Of a stretch of 64,000 nt of DNA, positions 35,800 through 47,370 are shown piece by piece; positions within the stretch are counted from its first letter, which is position 1; each line of letters opens with the position of its first letter. A program made the position numbers and the translations under genes. This DNA is from Myxocyprinus asiaticus (taxonomy: Eukaryota; Chordata; Actinopteri; Cypriniformes; Catostomidae). The stretch lies in the NCBI RefSeq assembly GCF_019703515.2, contig NC_059356.1, positions 24,667,197 to 24,731,196 on the forward strand, given 5' to 3'. The notes beneath the pieces are model-generated. The model was given only the letters and a program-made list of their open reading frames with translations, ran no database searches and was not told where the DNA came from.

Positions 35800-35883
35800 A
35801 ATAACAATCCTCTCGCTGAGGTGGAGGGGTACATGGAGTGTGGTGGGTGTGTTCAGTGCGACGTTTCTCTGAAACAGTTTAAG
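35800..35883 (+). promoter_or_regulatory. glyr1 proximal promoter and 5' UTR
   Basis: A G-rich TATA-less stretch precedes the start codon. The ATG itself sits in AAGATGGCGACTG (35881-35893), which fits the YY1 core motif AAGATGGC. Housekeeping genes often have such a site just downstream of transcription start, overlapping the initiation codon. This suggests a very short 5' UTR; the start site itself is not visible. Confidence 0.5.
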
Positions 35884-38800
35884 ATGGCGACTGTGCATCT
35901 AAGGATCGGGGATTTGGTTTGGTAAGACATTACATTTAACAGTTTAATCTAACGTCACCGTTGAACGTCCATTCGTGTGCGTAGAAATGCAGATTTCAAC
36001 CTCTTGTCGTGACTGCATTAAAATGCGTTGGTAAAATCGAGCATATGGCCCCGTTTAAGTCTGCCGAGAAGCCAAACGTTGAACAGCAGCCTTGAGAGAG
36101 CTTAGCTTACAAGCTAACGATCACGTTTTTTTTTTTTTTTTTTTTTTTTAAGAGTATGTGCTGTTAGTGTTGTAAAAGATTTAGGATTGTTTACACTAAC
36201 ATTTAATTGTGTTATTAGGTGGATATTGAATTTAAAACCAGCTTTAATGCATTTAGGAGAGCTGTTTGTGGTTGGTGGACTGGTTAGCTGTACAGTAGCT
36301 AGCTTGATTCGATGCACCAGCGCTTCCTTTTCACCAACTCCCAAATGAGCCACAGCCATTTAAACCGCTAACTTTCTCCTCTCAATATGTGTTTCAGGGG
36401 AAAGCTTGGACGCTATCCACCTTGGCCAGGCAAGGTAAGATTTGATCATATACAATATTGAGTTAAAGATGTGTTGTTTGTCTGAGGTCAGCTGTTGGCT
36501 TGTTTGTTGCCTGTGGTTGACCACGCAAACAGAGGTCACAGGCTGTTCTCAAAACCTAGTGAACTGCCTTCCTAGGATATTGAATGCAGCAACAGACTGT
36601 TATGGATAAAAAATGTATTTTGCATGTTCGGCAGCCCATTTACTAATCTTATAACCATCCCTGTGTTTTCAGATCGTCAGTCCTCCAAAGGATCTGAAAA
36701 GGCCAAGAGGCAAAAAATGCTTTTTTGTCAAATTTTTTGGGACTGAAGATCAGTAAGTACACAAAATGTCGTAAGTTTTCTTTTACAATCAGACCCTTGT
36801 TTCTACCTTGGCTCTGAAGCTTCATTAAGTAGATCTTGACTTTATGTTTTGCCTTTTTAGCGCCTGGATAAAGGTAGAACAGCTGAAGCCCTACCACCCC
36901 CACAAAGATGAGATGATCAAGATAAACAAAGGCAAGCGCTTCCAACAGGCTGTTGACGCAGTGGAGGAGTACCTTAAAAAAGCCAAGGGCAAAGATCAGG
37001 TTAGTCCATACAAAGACACCATAGCCGCTTTTCCACCATTGGGCCAACAGTTCTCATCATAAAACCATACCGTTCCATGCCGATCCAGACCAGCTGGTTT
37101 GGTTACACTTTCTTTTTCCACTGTGGTGCTGTGAAATCAGGAGAATGCATGTAACAGATCAATCTTTTGGGGATTGTGTGAGAGGTAAATACTGGAGCGA
37201 GTGTGGCGCGCTGTGGAGGATGATCGTATATTCCAGTTTTTAGGACTGCTCTTTCCCCTGGTTTTACTCCACTAACTAACAGCAAAGACACAGGTCCATG
37301 TCACAAAAAGGAAAGTAAAGGGAAAAAGGCAAGAGAATTACCATTTTTTGCTGAGGGCTTGTGTTTACCACCGGACACGAACCTGAAGAAAGGTAAAAGT
37401 TCCCAGACTAGCTTAAAAGGACATTTATTGACAAAATAGTATTATATGAAAATAGTATATGAGAATATACTGATGTATTTTGAGTTTTAATGAGCTAGAA
37501 ATGTACTTTCCTGGCGAAAAAGGCGTGTAGAAAATAAATGTAGGCTACAATGCTAGTTAAACCATCATAATAAAATCATGAAGATACACAGAGTCGCCAC
37601 ATACTAAAGTAATTCAACCAGCATGGTTGAGTATGGTTCGCTAACCGTGATGAGAACTCCAGACCGAGAACGGTTTATAATCGTGCCGTGCCGAACCGTG
37701 CTCAAGTGGAAATGCTACTGTAACCGTTCCGTACTGTGCTCAGTAGCATTCAGCCCTATGGTGGAAAAGTGGTTGATACCATGTGTACCATTTCAGAATT
37801 TTAATGGCTCACATCGCATTAAAATCATTCCGTTTACAGGCACACCCTGATGACAAAAGCAAATCTGAGAAAGGCCGTAAAGCAGCTAAACCCATGAAGA
37901 TTATTGAAGAGGATGATGAAGATGCCTTCAAGGGTGGCTCATCAGACAAGGTTGGAAGATGCTTTACCCTTACACAGCACTGTTGTGGGACAGTTGGATC
38001 GTAACCCAACAAGTTTCCAAAGGGATTTTTTTTTTTTGTCAGGTTCATCCAAGTCCTTTGCTAAGGCCGTTTGCTGTTGCACCTACTGCGGCATCAGGTT
38101 ACAGTTGTATGTTTTAGTCTCGGATTTGTCAAGCGGGACCCACCCATTCATTCAGACTGTTGTGTCATCTTTTGCAGTGTCTCTGCCTGGCTGTATTTTT
38201 GAATGGGCAGAGATCCAGCTAACACAGAGCTTTGTTTCATACGATAAAGCCGATCTATACACATGGTGAATGTGTCTCTCTATCCCTTAAGGAACAGACT
38301 GACTCTGACCCAGAGCCATCCTCTGTACGACGGCTGGTCGCTGGAACAGTATCAGGATTCAAATGGGAGAGCAGTGTAGGTCACATTCACAGTTTATCTC
38401 TGCCTTATCTGCGTTTTTATGTGTTCTGCACATAATATGCCCCTTTCTATAAATAAAGCTTTTTTTCATAGTTTGGCTGAAGTAGTGGAGTTAGGTGCAG
38501 TCACAGAAGTACAATGTGGATTTTCGCAATCAAATTCAATAATGTCATCAATCATTTAAAGCATCAGTCACTGAAATTAGATGGTTCAGAAACACCTCAT
38601 TTTCAAATAGCAAAAAATGCATTGTCCTTGCACCTCCAAATATGTTGCTGTAAATAGTTTTACTATTAAACAACAATCAGGGCTGGGTTTCCCAAAAGCA
38701 TCGTAAGCCTAAGTAGATCTTAGAAACCATTGCCGCCAATGGTCTCTACGATCAAATTAAGTTTGCGATGCTTTTGGGAAACTCAGCCCAGGTCAGCAAG

Positions 38801-41800
38801 TCTCTTTGGAGAATAGTTTCCAATTTAACTCTCTTCCGTTATAGCCAGTAAAGGATGACCCACATTTCCATCACTTTCTGCTCAGCCAGTCTGAGAAGGT
38901 AAGGAGACATTTTGCTGCTGGGATACTGAATTTCTTTATAGCTAGTACAAACTTTCCCCCTGTCGCTTGCACACAATGGCTTCTCTATTTTTAACCTCTG
39001 AATTATTCCTTCCCCAAACCGCTTTTGGTGATGCTGTTTGGCTGCATCTGCAACATGGTGGTTTTACTGAATTTAAGTATTGAAACACAGACAATGTTGA
39101 TCTTATCAATTGATCTTCTGACACGAGATGACTTGAGCTGGCATGTGTTTTTTGAACAGTCATTTTGTACAGTCATTATTAAAAGGTCCGTCTAGGCCAT
39201 GTTTGCACAGTTTGTTCGTGCCAGCATGTCTAAGTAATTGATTAGATTTGAAAAAACTGAATAGGAAAAGGTTGTTTTCAGCCAGCAGAACAGCCTGGAC
39301 AAGATACTATTGTGCTTCGGTTCAAAGGCCAGTTATGCTAACGAACTGTTTAAACGGCTCTTTCCTCTTGGCACTTGCTCTTCAGGGCAACATTTCCTTC
39401 TTGCTTGACCTTTTGCTCTTTGCTTTCAGGCCTCACAGTCAGAAACAAATTGGTCTTAATATGATTTCTTTAAAAAAAAAAAGACAGTAAGATCTCAAAT
39501 GCCCAAGGTGTTTCTCAAAATGACTCCATGTTTATGTAGGCTGTGTCAGCCACAGTTTTGTCCCGTAAACGTTTGTTAAACTGAAAGCATGTGACTGAGC
39601 CTGATAGCTTTATTTTCAGTTCCTAATGCTGGCTTAGCTCCTGGCCCTCGGCTCTAGTATAAGATATGGCAGTATGAGCCGTGTAAGTGCAAACTGTACA
39701 GGAAGTCAGCAGAGCAATGTGTTACATACTTAAGATCATTTGTGACTGTTGGGCCAAATGGTTTCCACCTGGCTTTTTCCTTGGTGTTTTCACCCCATAG
39801 TGTATCTAGAATCCTTTTTTTCACAAGACTTTATGGTCTTTCATTTGAATTTGATGTACCAAAAACTACCCTCTCTCCTTACAGCCGGCTTCATCAATGG
39901 AGCCCATCACCAAACGCTTAAAGATTATTGAGGAGGTGAGCATTGCCTGGGAAATCATAACTTGTGTTTTCTTCAGTAACTTAGTAATTAGTCAGCTGTA
40001 CTCATTAATTGTAATAATTGTCTGTATTTCTCCTACAAAGGACACCAGATCGACGTCTATTCAGGCAGCAGACAGCACAGCAATCAGTGGCAGCATCACA
40101 CCTACAGACAAAAGGTAATGTGATGTATTTATTTATTTATTTTCAAAACATCTGGGTGGTCCAATTTAATAGTTTGTGGAACCATTTTGGCTCCTTTAAC
40201 AGAATGTATGGCATAATGTTTATTACCACTAATTACAACTCATCCTTCATTATAAAAATAATTGTGGGTAGAGTAAGGCGCTTATAATGGAAGTAAAAGT
40301 GGCCAGTCTAAAAACGTTAAAATAGTCACATTTTCAAAAGTATAGCCACAAGACGTAAACATTATGTGTTAACATGAGTTTAGTACGATAAAATCAGGGA
40401 TTTACTGGCGCGGCATCGTTTTACAGGGTTTGCCAGTCATCATAACAAGTTATAATATTGGATATAACTTAACACAGATATGGTTAGTCAGATATTTCCT
40501 CTCACCAAAATGTTTACATCTTGTGGCTATACTTTTGAAACGCTATGCATTTTAACGTTTATGGACTGGCCCTAATCACTTTTATTGTAAGTGCCCTTAC
40601 TTTTACCGCAATTTTTGCCACTTTGTTTTTTGTTTTGACAGTGGATGTATATTTTTTTTTTTTTTTTTTTTTTTTTTGGTTAATCAACATTATGCCACAA
40701 ATGCTGTTGATTGAGCTTAACTTGTATTGAACTTGGAACATTAAAGGGATAGTTCACCCAAAAATGAAAATGTTCTCATTATTTACTCACCCAGATGTGT
40801 ATGACTTTCTTTTTTCTGCAGAACACAAAGATTTATAGAAGAATATCTCAGCTCTGTAGGTTCATACAATGCAAGTGAATGGTCATCCAAAGATCCAAAA
40901 ATCACAAAGGCAGCATAAAAGTAATCCATACGACTCCAGTGGTTAAATCCATATCCTTCCTTCAGAAGCAATATAATAGGTGTGTGTGTGAGAAACAGAA
41001 CAATATTAAAGTCCTTTTTTACTCTAAATCTCTACTTTCACTTTCAAATGTGAAAGTGAAACTAAACAGGCACCACATGTGACTTTCAGATGTAAAAGTG
41101 AAAGTGGAGATGTAGAGTTAAATGACTTAAATTTTGATCTGTTTCTAACCCACACCTTTTATATAGCTTCTGAAGGTATGGATTTAATCACTGGAGTCAT
41201 ATAGATTACTTCTATGTTTCCTTTGTTAGTTTTGGAGCTACAAACTTCTGGTCACCATTCACTTGCATTGTATGGACCAACAGAGCTGAAATATTCTAAA
41301 AATCTTCAGTTGAGTTCTGCTGAAGAAAGTCATACACATCTGGAATGGCATGAGGGTCAGTGAATCATGAGAGAGTGTTCATTTTTGGATGAACTATTCC
41401 TTTAATAATGTCAATAATCCTATGCTATTTGCATACTTGTTTTTACAACAGGATAGGATTCCTTGGACTGGGACTAATGGGAAGTGGTGTGGTCTGTAAT
41501 TTGTTGAAGATGGGGCATGTTGTCACCGTTTGGAATCGCACAGCAGAAAAGGTACTATTTATGAGGTTTTAATGAAGTCTCTCCAAAGTTAAACCCAAGT
41601 GTGGATGTCTTATGACTGATTTTGTGCTTGTTCTCTTTTACAGTGTGATTTGTTCATTCAGGAAGGTGCCAGATTAGGCCGAACACCCGCAGAGGTTGTG
41701 TCTATGTGTGATATCACATTTTCCTGTGTATCAGACCCCAAAGCTGCCAGAGATGTAGGTCTATGTTTTTGAAATAGTGCTCAGATGTCTTCATTGGCAG

Positions 41801-44350
41801 TCTGTAATGTTGGCTTTGCTTTGATTTAAATGGTATTACAACTGCCTTTTCTGTTCAGCTTGTTTTTGGTCCAAGTGGAGTTCTCCAGGGAATCAGACCA
41901 GGCAAATGCTATGTGGAGATGTCCACTGTTGATTCAGAAACCATCACGGAGCTCGCACAGGTAATGAGGCCTTTTTAAATCCTCAATGTCATATTGATAT
42001 AAAAGGGATAGTTCATCCAAAAATGAAAATTCTGTAATGTACTCAGGTTGCTCCAAAACGGTGTTACTGTTTCCTCTGTGAAACACACAAAAAAAGAGAT
42101 GTTAGGCTGAACCATTCACTTTCATTACATCTTTTTCCATGCTGTGAAAGTGAATGGTGAGTGAGGCTAATGTTTCTTCTAACATCTCCTTTTGTGCTCT
42201 ATGTAAGGAAGAAAGTCATACAGGTTTGGAACAGCATGACTGTAATAAAATGATGATTGGATTCTCATTTTGGGGTGAACTGTTCCCTCAAATGGTGGAG
42301 GAAACATGTAACTGAGATGCATTTTGAATCTGTTCTGTAGGTCATCACATCCAGAGGTGGCAGGTTCCTAGAAGCTCCAGTTTCAGGTAGCCAGCAGCTT
42401 TCCAATGATGGTATGCTGGTCATTGTTGCTGCAGGAGACCGCAGTGTTTATGAAGACTGTAGCAGCTGCTTCCAAGCTATGGGGAAGACGTCTTTCTTTA
42501 TAGGTACAACACCTTTTAGTCATGGCATGTAGCTTTGTACCAGGTTGATGTTTGCTCTTGATAGTAAATTGTTCCTGTCTTGTGAAGCAGGTGAAGCAGG
42601 AAATGCTGCAAGAATGATGTTGATCCTTAACATGGTTCAAGGCAGTTTCATGGCAACCATTGCAGAGGGACTGACCTTGGCCCAGGCCACAGGACAGTCA
42701 CAACAAACGTTCTTGGATATTCTTTGCCAGGGACAGATGGCAAGCACTTTTGTGGACCAGAAATGCCAAAGTAGGTTTACTTTTCTCTTAAAATCTCCTG
42801 TTTAAAATGGTTTGCCCATATGTGTAGAGTTGGCATGCACAGAGTTGCCATAATGTAACTCTGGATAAGTTATAATTGAATGCAATTATAAATGAGTCGT
42901 AAGTTGATGCCTTTGAACACGCATCACTTGGGGGAGTATGCTTCCTGCCATTAACCTTAGTCTGTAACATGGTGCTGCTTAGGGATGGTGTCCTTTAGTC
43001 TCAATGTCAAATGCTAATCACCAGTCATGGCACAGATTGTCATTTGTTGTGTAAATTCTCTGAGGAATGTAAAAGAACCATTGCAAAATTTGGGATGAAG
43101 CATAAGCATCTAAATGCAACTCTGCATGGTGCTCATGAACTTATATACCTTTTAAATTAATCGTTAACATTTTACCATAAGGTTCTACACTTTTAAATTT
43201 GACAAAGCATTAGGTTTTATGAACTAAAAATAAATGATTTTTTGCATTTTATTAAAGGAGTCCTGGGATATCTCACCGGTCTCTGTGACAGCTGTAGACT
43301 TTGTAAACAGCAAACAAAAATGTGTCTGCGGACATTGACGCTTTTCACCTGTCAGTCATTTTGCTCCTTCTCATTTGAGGCGGATCATTGAGGCTATGAT
43401 TCATAATGCTTGTCAGTTGAGGGCACTAATGTGCCACTGTTGAATTTGACAGCCACAGGAACAAACAATGCTGCTCTTTTGCTCAGTTTTTGTTCTCAAA
43501 ATTAGCTTTGGAGGGTGGGGTTTTGGAATGAGGAGGTGTGGCTAATTCAACAGCTCAGTCACGTGATAGCTTCAGAATGCTAAAATTGCTTACAGCACCT
43601 TTTAATGCTTTATTAAGCAATTAATTGTTCATTTATAAATGTACTACAGTGCATCGTTAGTTCGAAATGCATTAATGTTGACAACTTTTAATGTAAAAAA
43701 AATGTGTATGTTTAGAATTTAGCGAGATTATTAAATGCTGTTAAATATTGCTGGTTAAAAGTATTGAGTGTACTAATGTTAATGTATAATTTATACGTAT
43801 ACTGTGAAGTGTTACCGAATAAGAACCATTCATTAGATTGACCTTTTCATTTCTCCTCAGATATCTTGCAGGGCAACTTCAAACCTGATTACTATCTGAA
43901 ACATATTCAGAAAGATCTGAGACTGGCCATTTCAATGGGAGATTCAGTTAATCACCCAACACCGATGGCAGCTGCTGCAAATGAGGTGGGACATCACTTG
44001 ATTCTAATTGGTTAACTCATATCAGTGTATCAGATACTCCATTGATTTATCGAGCTAATGTACTTTGACTTTTTAAGAGAATATATAATGCAATTTGATG
44101 TAAACTAAACCACATAATGAATTTTAACAGTAATGTGCTTTCAAAGCGATTAAAAACAAACATAAAAGAGCAGTCGAGACAAAGCCTTTGTTGTTTTCTC
44201 TGGCAATTAATTGCAATTTGAACAGTTCATCAATTTGCTTTTTAAGAAGTAATGTTTTATTTTATTTTTCTGCAGGTATACAAGAGGGCAAAAGCGTTGG
44301 ACCAGTCCGACAATGACATGTCTGCAGTCTACAGAGCTTATATTCACTAA
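35884..44350 (+). CDS. glyr1: GLYR1 / NPAC nucleosome-binding factor, complete 16-exon coding region
   Basis: GLYR1 binds nucleosomes, helps Pol II through them and is the partner of the demethylase KDM1B (LSD2). Exons: 35884-35921, 36398-36434, 36673-36752, 36861-36999, 37840-37950, 38292-38375, 38845-38898, 39885-39935, 40041-40114, 41452-41551, 41644-41754, 41859-41960, 42341-42503, 42591-42770, 43861-43985, 44276-44350. The frame is open through 1524 nt, giving 507 residues (human 553). Residues 8-98 are a PWWP domain ([26 protein letters not shown]). Residues 164-181 hold [14 protein letters not shown], the KDM1B-binding linker. From 223 comes a beta-hydroxyacid-dehydrogenase fold with a [11 protein letters not shown]ossmann loop. 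The residue aligned with the family's catalytic Lys is Met391 (AARMM), so a non-enzymatic tetramerisation role is expected, as in mammals. The human AT-hook region is not found; exon 5 encodes a different acidic/basic segment. It lies 4.6 kb after ppl in the same orientation. Confidence 0.97.
37024..37775. mobile_element. hAT-like MITE in glyr1 intron 4
   Basis: The left end GCTTTTCCACCATTGGGCC and the right end, which reads CACTTTTCCACCATAGGGCT in reverse complement, form terminal inverted repeats. The inner parts contain mirrored CCGTTCC and GAACGG motifs. Its right end is about 65 bp before exon 5 at 37840. There is no coding potential. Confidence 0.6.
38681..38790. mobile_element. 110-bp palindromic MITE in glyr1 intron 6
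   Basis: GGGCTGGGTTTCCCAAAAGC and, at the right, GCTTTTGGGAAACTCAGCCC are inverted, with nearly the whole element forming a hairpin. It lies about 55 bp upstream of exon 7. This sequence type is very common in cyprinid genomes. Confidence 0.75.
40195..40740. mobile_element. Decayed MITE of the TTCAATACAAGTTAAGC family, glyr1 intron 9
   Basis: The right half (TTATGCCACAAATGCTGTTG, ATTGAGCTTAACTTGTATTG) matches the right half of 32617-33177. The centre has mirrored CAAAAGTATAGCCACAAGA and TCTTGTGGCTATACTTTTG arms. The left end is degenerate. A poly-T run lies at 40651-40678. Confidence 0.55.
40745..41401. mobile_element. Complete TTAA-flanked MITE (AGGGATAGTTCACCC ends), glyr1 intron 9
   Basis: The left end AGGGATAGTTCACCCAAAAA and the right end TTTTTGGATGAACTATTCCT are inverted. 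TTAA lies at 40741-40744 and 41402-41405. The halves mirror each other almost end to end. Its right boundary is 50 bp before exon 10. It abuts the preceding MITE without spacer. Confidence 0.72.
42001..42293. mobile_element. Short MITE (GGGATAGTTCATCC ends), glyr1 intron 12
   Basis: AAAAGGGATAGTTCATCCAA and an inverse ending GGTGAACTGTTCCCTC bound about 290 bp, with CATTCACTTTCATTAC and GTGAAAGTGAATG mirrored in the centre. It is the same superfamily as 40745-41401 but a different length class. Confidence 0.65.
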
Positions 44351-46467
44351 TTCTGTAGATGTGCTTTGCGTCCTGGACCACAAACCTTACTCTTTCTTCG
44401 TTTCTCTCCCTCTGTCTTTTTCTCTGCTGATGAATTTTGTTGGGCACCAGTGAAATGTTTTCCCATGTATAATGGGATCTCTTTAGCAGCCTAATCTGAG
44501 CATTGCACTGATTATAATATTGCTGCACGTATGCTGAATGGGAGGTGCTTCAACTCTTTGCGATTATTGATATTTTTTTTTGATAGAGCGTGCAGTGTAT
44601 TACAACTGCATTTCAATAAGGCTACTGCATACAATGCAGTCTTGTTTGTAGAGACTAGGGTTTTATTTATCATTCATATCTTTACTGATGACTTTCCTCA
44701 GTGTGCTTTTTTTTTTTCCCCTCAATGTTCAGAAATCTAAAGTATGAACCTTCTGATCACAAACAGGCTTGAGGAGCATGATGAAGAAAACAGCCACTGC
44801 ATTGCCTTAATACCCATATATGATAGATGTATTTATTTATTTTATCTCTAAAGATCACCATCCTGTCAGGTGCATTGTGGCTGTACATTTAATTTTCTCA
44901 TTTATTTTGTTCCTCTCATTTTTGGAAATCACCAGTTTACTAATTTTTTTTTTATTGCCTTACGAGAAATGCAGTATTGTTTTTTATTTTTGTTTTTAGG
45001 AGTTTCCCATATAATAATCACGCCGAAGATCCTGAAATGTCCCTGAAATCTCTCATAATGAATTAAACATGCTGAAAAGCATCCCTTTATTTTCCCAAGT
45101 ATTGAATCATGACTATCAGTTATGCAATGGAACTAACTTTTTTCCAGCTTGACTTAAGGTCTTTCCCTGCTTTAGGTCTAGTTTTGCGTCATATGCGCAT
45201 CTTTCAACTGGATTTTAGAATAAAAAATAAAACGACATTTGGAATTATTTCATTTTCATTTTATTTAAAGGTTTTATATTAGACCTCAGAAGTCAAAAAA
45301 AAAAACTCTTTGTTTAAAGTTCATAATCCGATGGTGGGGGTGATCTGTTGCCTTATTTTGATTTTCTTTTGTCTAGTTGTTTGAAAAACTAATTGACTGT
45401 GTCAGTCTTTGATTTCAGCTAAAACAAAGTTTTACAAGTCAAGATTAATTTGGAATAATTTTGCAGCATTTTATACCTAAATTATAATTGTTGGAATGCA
45501 TTTGTTCATTTTAAAAGACATATGACAGGCCATGTGTTCAGTGGCATATTATTTAGTCATTTCGGTATTTTTTTTAAACTCAAAACAAATACAGGGTGAT
45601 TCCTTTTCTATGAACTGTTGTTCTGCCAAGAAGACTTTGACTTGCGCGATTATGAATAAGACAATTTTGTGATTTATTAAGGACTCGGTAAGATTAAGAT
45701 GTGTATATATCCCCATCAAAGGGTTGGGCTATTTGAATACATGGAATAACATGCTTTCAGTTTGACTTTACTGAATTCATTAGTCTGGTGTCTTAATATT
45801 GTAGGCTGTACTTTTGTCTTAGCTAATGGGTTTATTTACTGTAAATGGTTGATTTTTGTGGTTTAACTGAGTTGGTAATGAAATACTGACAACTCGTTTC
45901 CAGTTGTGCAAGGAAGGTTTTGGTGTTCTAATTGGAGTTTATTTATAATTTCATGTAAATGTGAAATTTCTCTTTTTTTTTTTTCTTTTATGTTTGTCCG
46001 GTCAACTGAATCCTCTAAATAAACAAAACCGAATGTCTAAATAGGTGTGCTTATTCTTTATTCCCAATGCATTACATTGCCGCTGGATGTGTTCATAGGT
46101 GCATTTTTGTGTTTGGACTATTTCTCATCTGTAAATAGATATTTCAAAATTTTGCAGTATTCAGCACTTTGAATCCTTGAGCATAATTAACAATAAGGTT
46201 AATGCAATTATTATTAAAGCTGCAAAACGGCAGCAGTACACAAAAACACCAGTATACGTACACATGTTAATTAAAACAAGTAAAAAAGTTAAATGTGAAT
46301 TAAAGCCATTTCGGAATGGCAAAATGCTTATTTCTGGCATACGAATAGTATGCATGCCATTGCGAACTCATCCTAAATATAATAGCATTACCTAGCAATA
46401 AAATAGGAATATATAATATATTATTTAAATAAAAAAGAATATAATATAATTTGGCTTGTATGCATAG

Positions 46468-46508
<41 letters not shown>

Positions 46509-46521
46509 CACTCACAGTATA
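44351..46521 (+). other. glyr1 3' UTR
   Basis: No gene lies here. The sequence is U-rich and AT-rich in the manner of a long 3' UTR. AATAAA occurs at 45219-45224 and 45226-45231 and again at 46018-46023, where TCTAAATAAACAAAACC is followed by a GTGTGC-type downstream element, so two alternative 3' ends are plausible. A (CA)n microsatellite at 46471-46498 precedes the transposon cluster. Confidence 0.55.
46018..46023 (+). terminator. Probable distal glyr1 polyadenylation signal
   Basis: A canonical AATAAA with a GU-rich stretch (TAGGTGTGCTTATTC) about 20 bp downstream, 1.7 kb after the stop codon. The pair at 45219-45231 would be the proximal alternative. Confidence 0.5.
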
Positions 46522-47364
46522 CACTCACCGACCACTTTTATATCTTATACAGAGAATGGTGCGAAAAAAAAAAAAACAGTGAGTGGCAGTTCTGTGGGCG
46601 AAAATGACTTGATGAAAGAGGACAACGGAGAATGGCCAGACTGGTTTGGGCTGACAGAAAGACTGGTAATTCAGATAACCCTCTGTACAGTTGTAGTGAG
46701 AAGAATAGCATCTCAGAATGCACAACATGTTGAACCTTGAGGCGGATGGGCTACAACAATAGAAAACCACATTGAGTTTCACTTCTGTCAGCCAAGAACA
46801 GAAAACTGAGGCTGCAGTGGGCCTACTATTTGTGTACCTCAGCAGAAATCTAGATTTGTCAGACCAGGCGATTGTTTTTCTACTGTCCAGTTTTGATGAG
46901 CCTGTGCCCACTGCAGCCTCCTGCAGTTTCCTGTTCTAAGCTGACTGTATTGGTACCCGGAGGGGTCTTCTGCTGCTGTAGCCCATCCACCTAAATGTTC
47001 AACGTGTTGTATGTTCAGAAATGCTTTTCTGCATAGCACGGTTGTAACGCATGTTTATTTGGGTTACTGTCACCTTCCTCCATTGACCTCTCTCATTAAC
47101 AAGACTGTTGTGCGTGAAAATCCCAGAAGATCAACGGTTACAGAAATATTCAAACCAGCCCGTCTGGCAACAACAATCACGCCATGCTCCAAATCACTGA
47201 GATCACATTTTTTCCCCATTCTGATGGCTGATGTGAACATTAACTGAAGCTCCTGACCCATATCTGCACGATTTTATACATTACACTGCTGCCACATGAT
47301 TGGCTGATTAGATATCACATGAATAAGTAGATGTACAGGCGTACCTAATAAAGTGGCTGGTGAG
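46522..47364 (-). mobile_element. Fold-back Tc1/mariner derivative
   Basis: The ends read CACTCACCGACCACTTTTAT at the left and, in reverse complement at the right, CTCACCAGCCACTTTATTAG; TA is present on both sides. On the minus strand 47261-47070 encodes MGKKCDLSDLEHGV...LLGFSRTT, the N-terminal DNA-binding part of a Tc1-like transposase, and 46900-46840 encodes NWTVEKQ and TNLDFC-like pieces leading to the first catalytic Asp. At about 46824 the sequence switches strand and the same transposase half returns in opposite orientation to the left end. The C-terminal half with the other catalytic residues is absent, so this copy cannot make transposase. Confidence 0.75.
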
Positions 47365-47370
47365 TATATA

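Noticed and set aside
31273..35883. Search for UBN1 exons between ppl and glyr1
   Set aside because: No segment with splice sites and UBN1-like coding was seen on either strand. Reported as absence rather than as a gene.
43160..43820. Possible extra MITE in glyr1 intron 14
   Set aside because: Fragments such as GTTAACATTTTACCATAAGG and AAGTGTTACC resemble the ends of the 32390-33287 element, but the interior does not match and limits cannot be defined.
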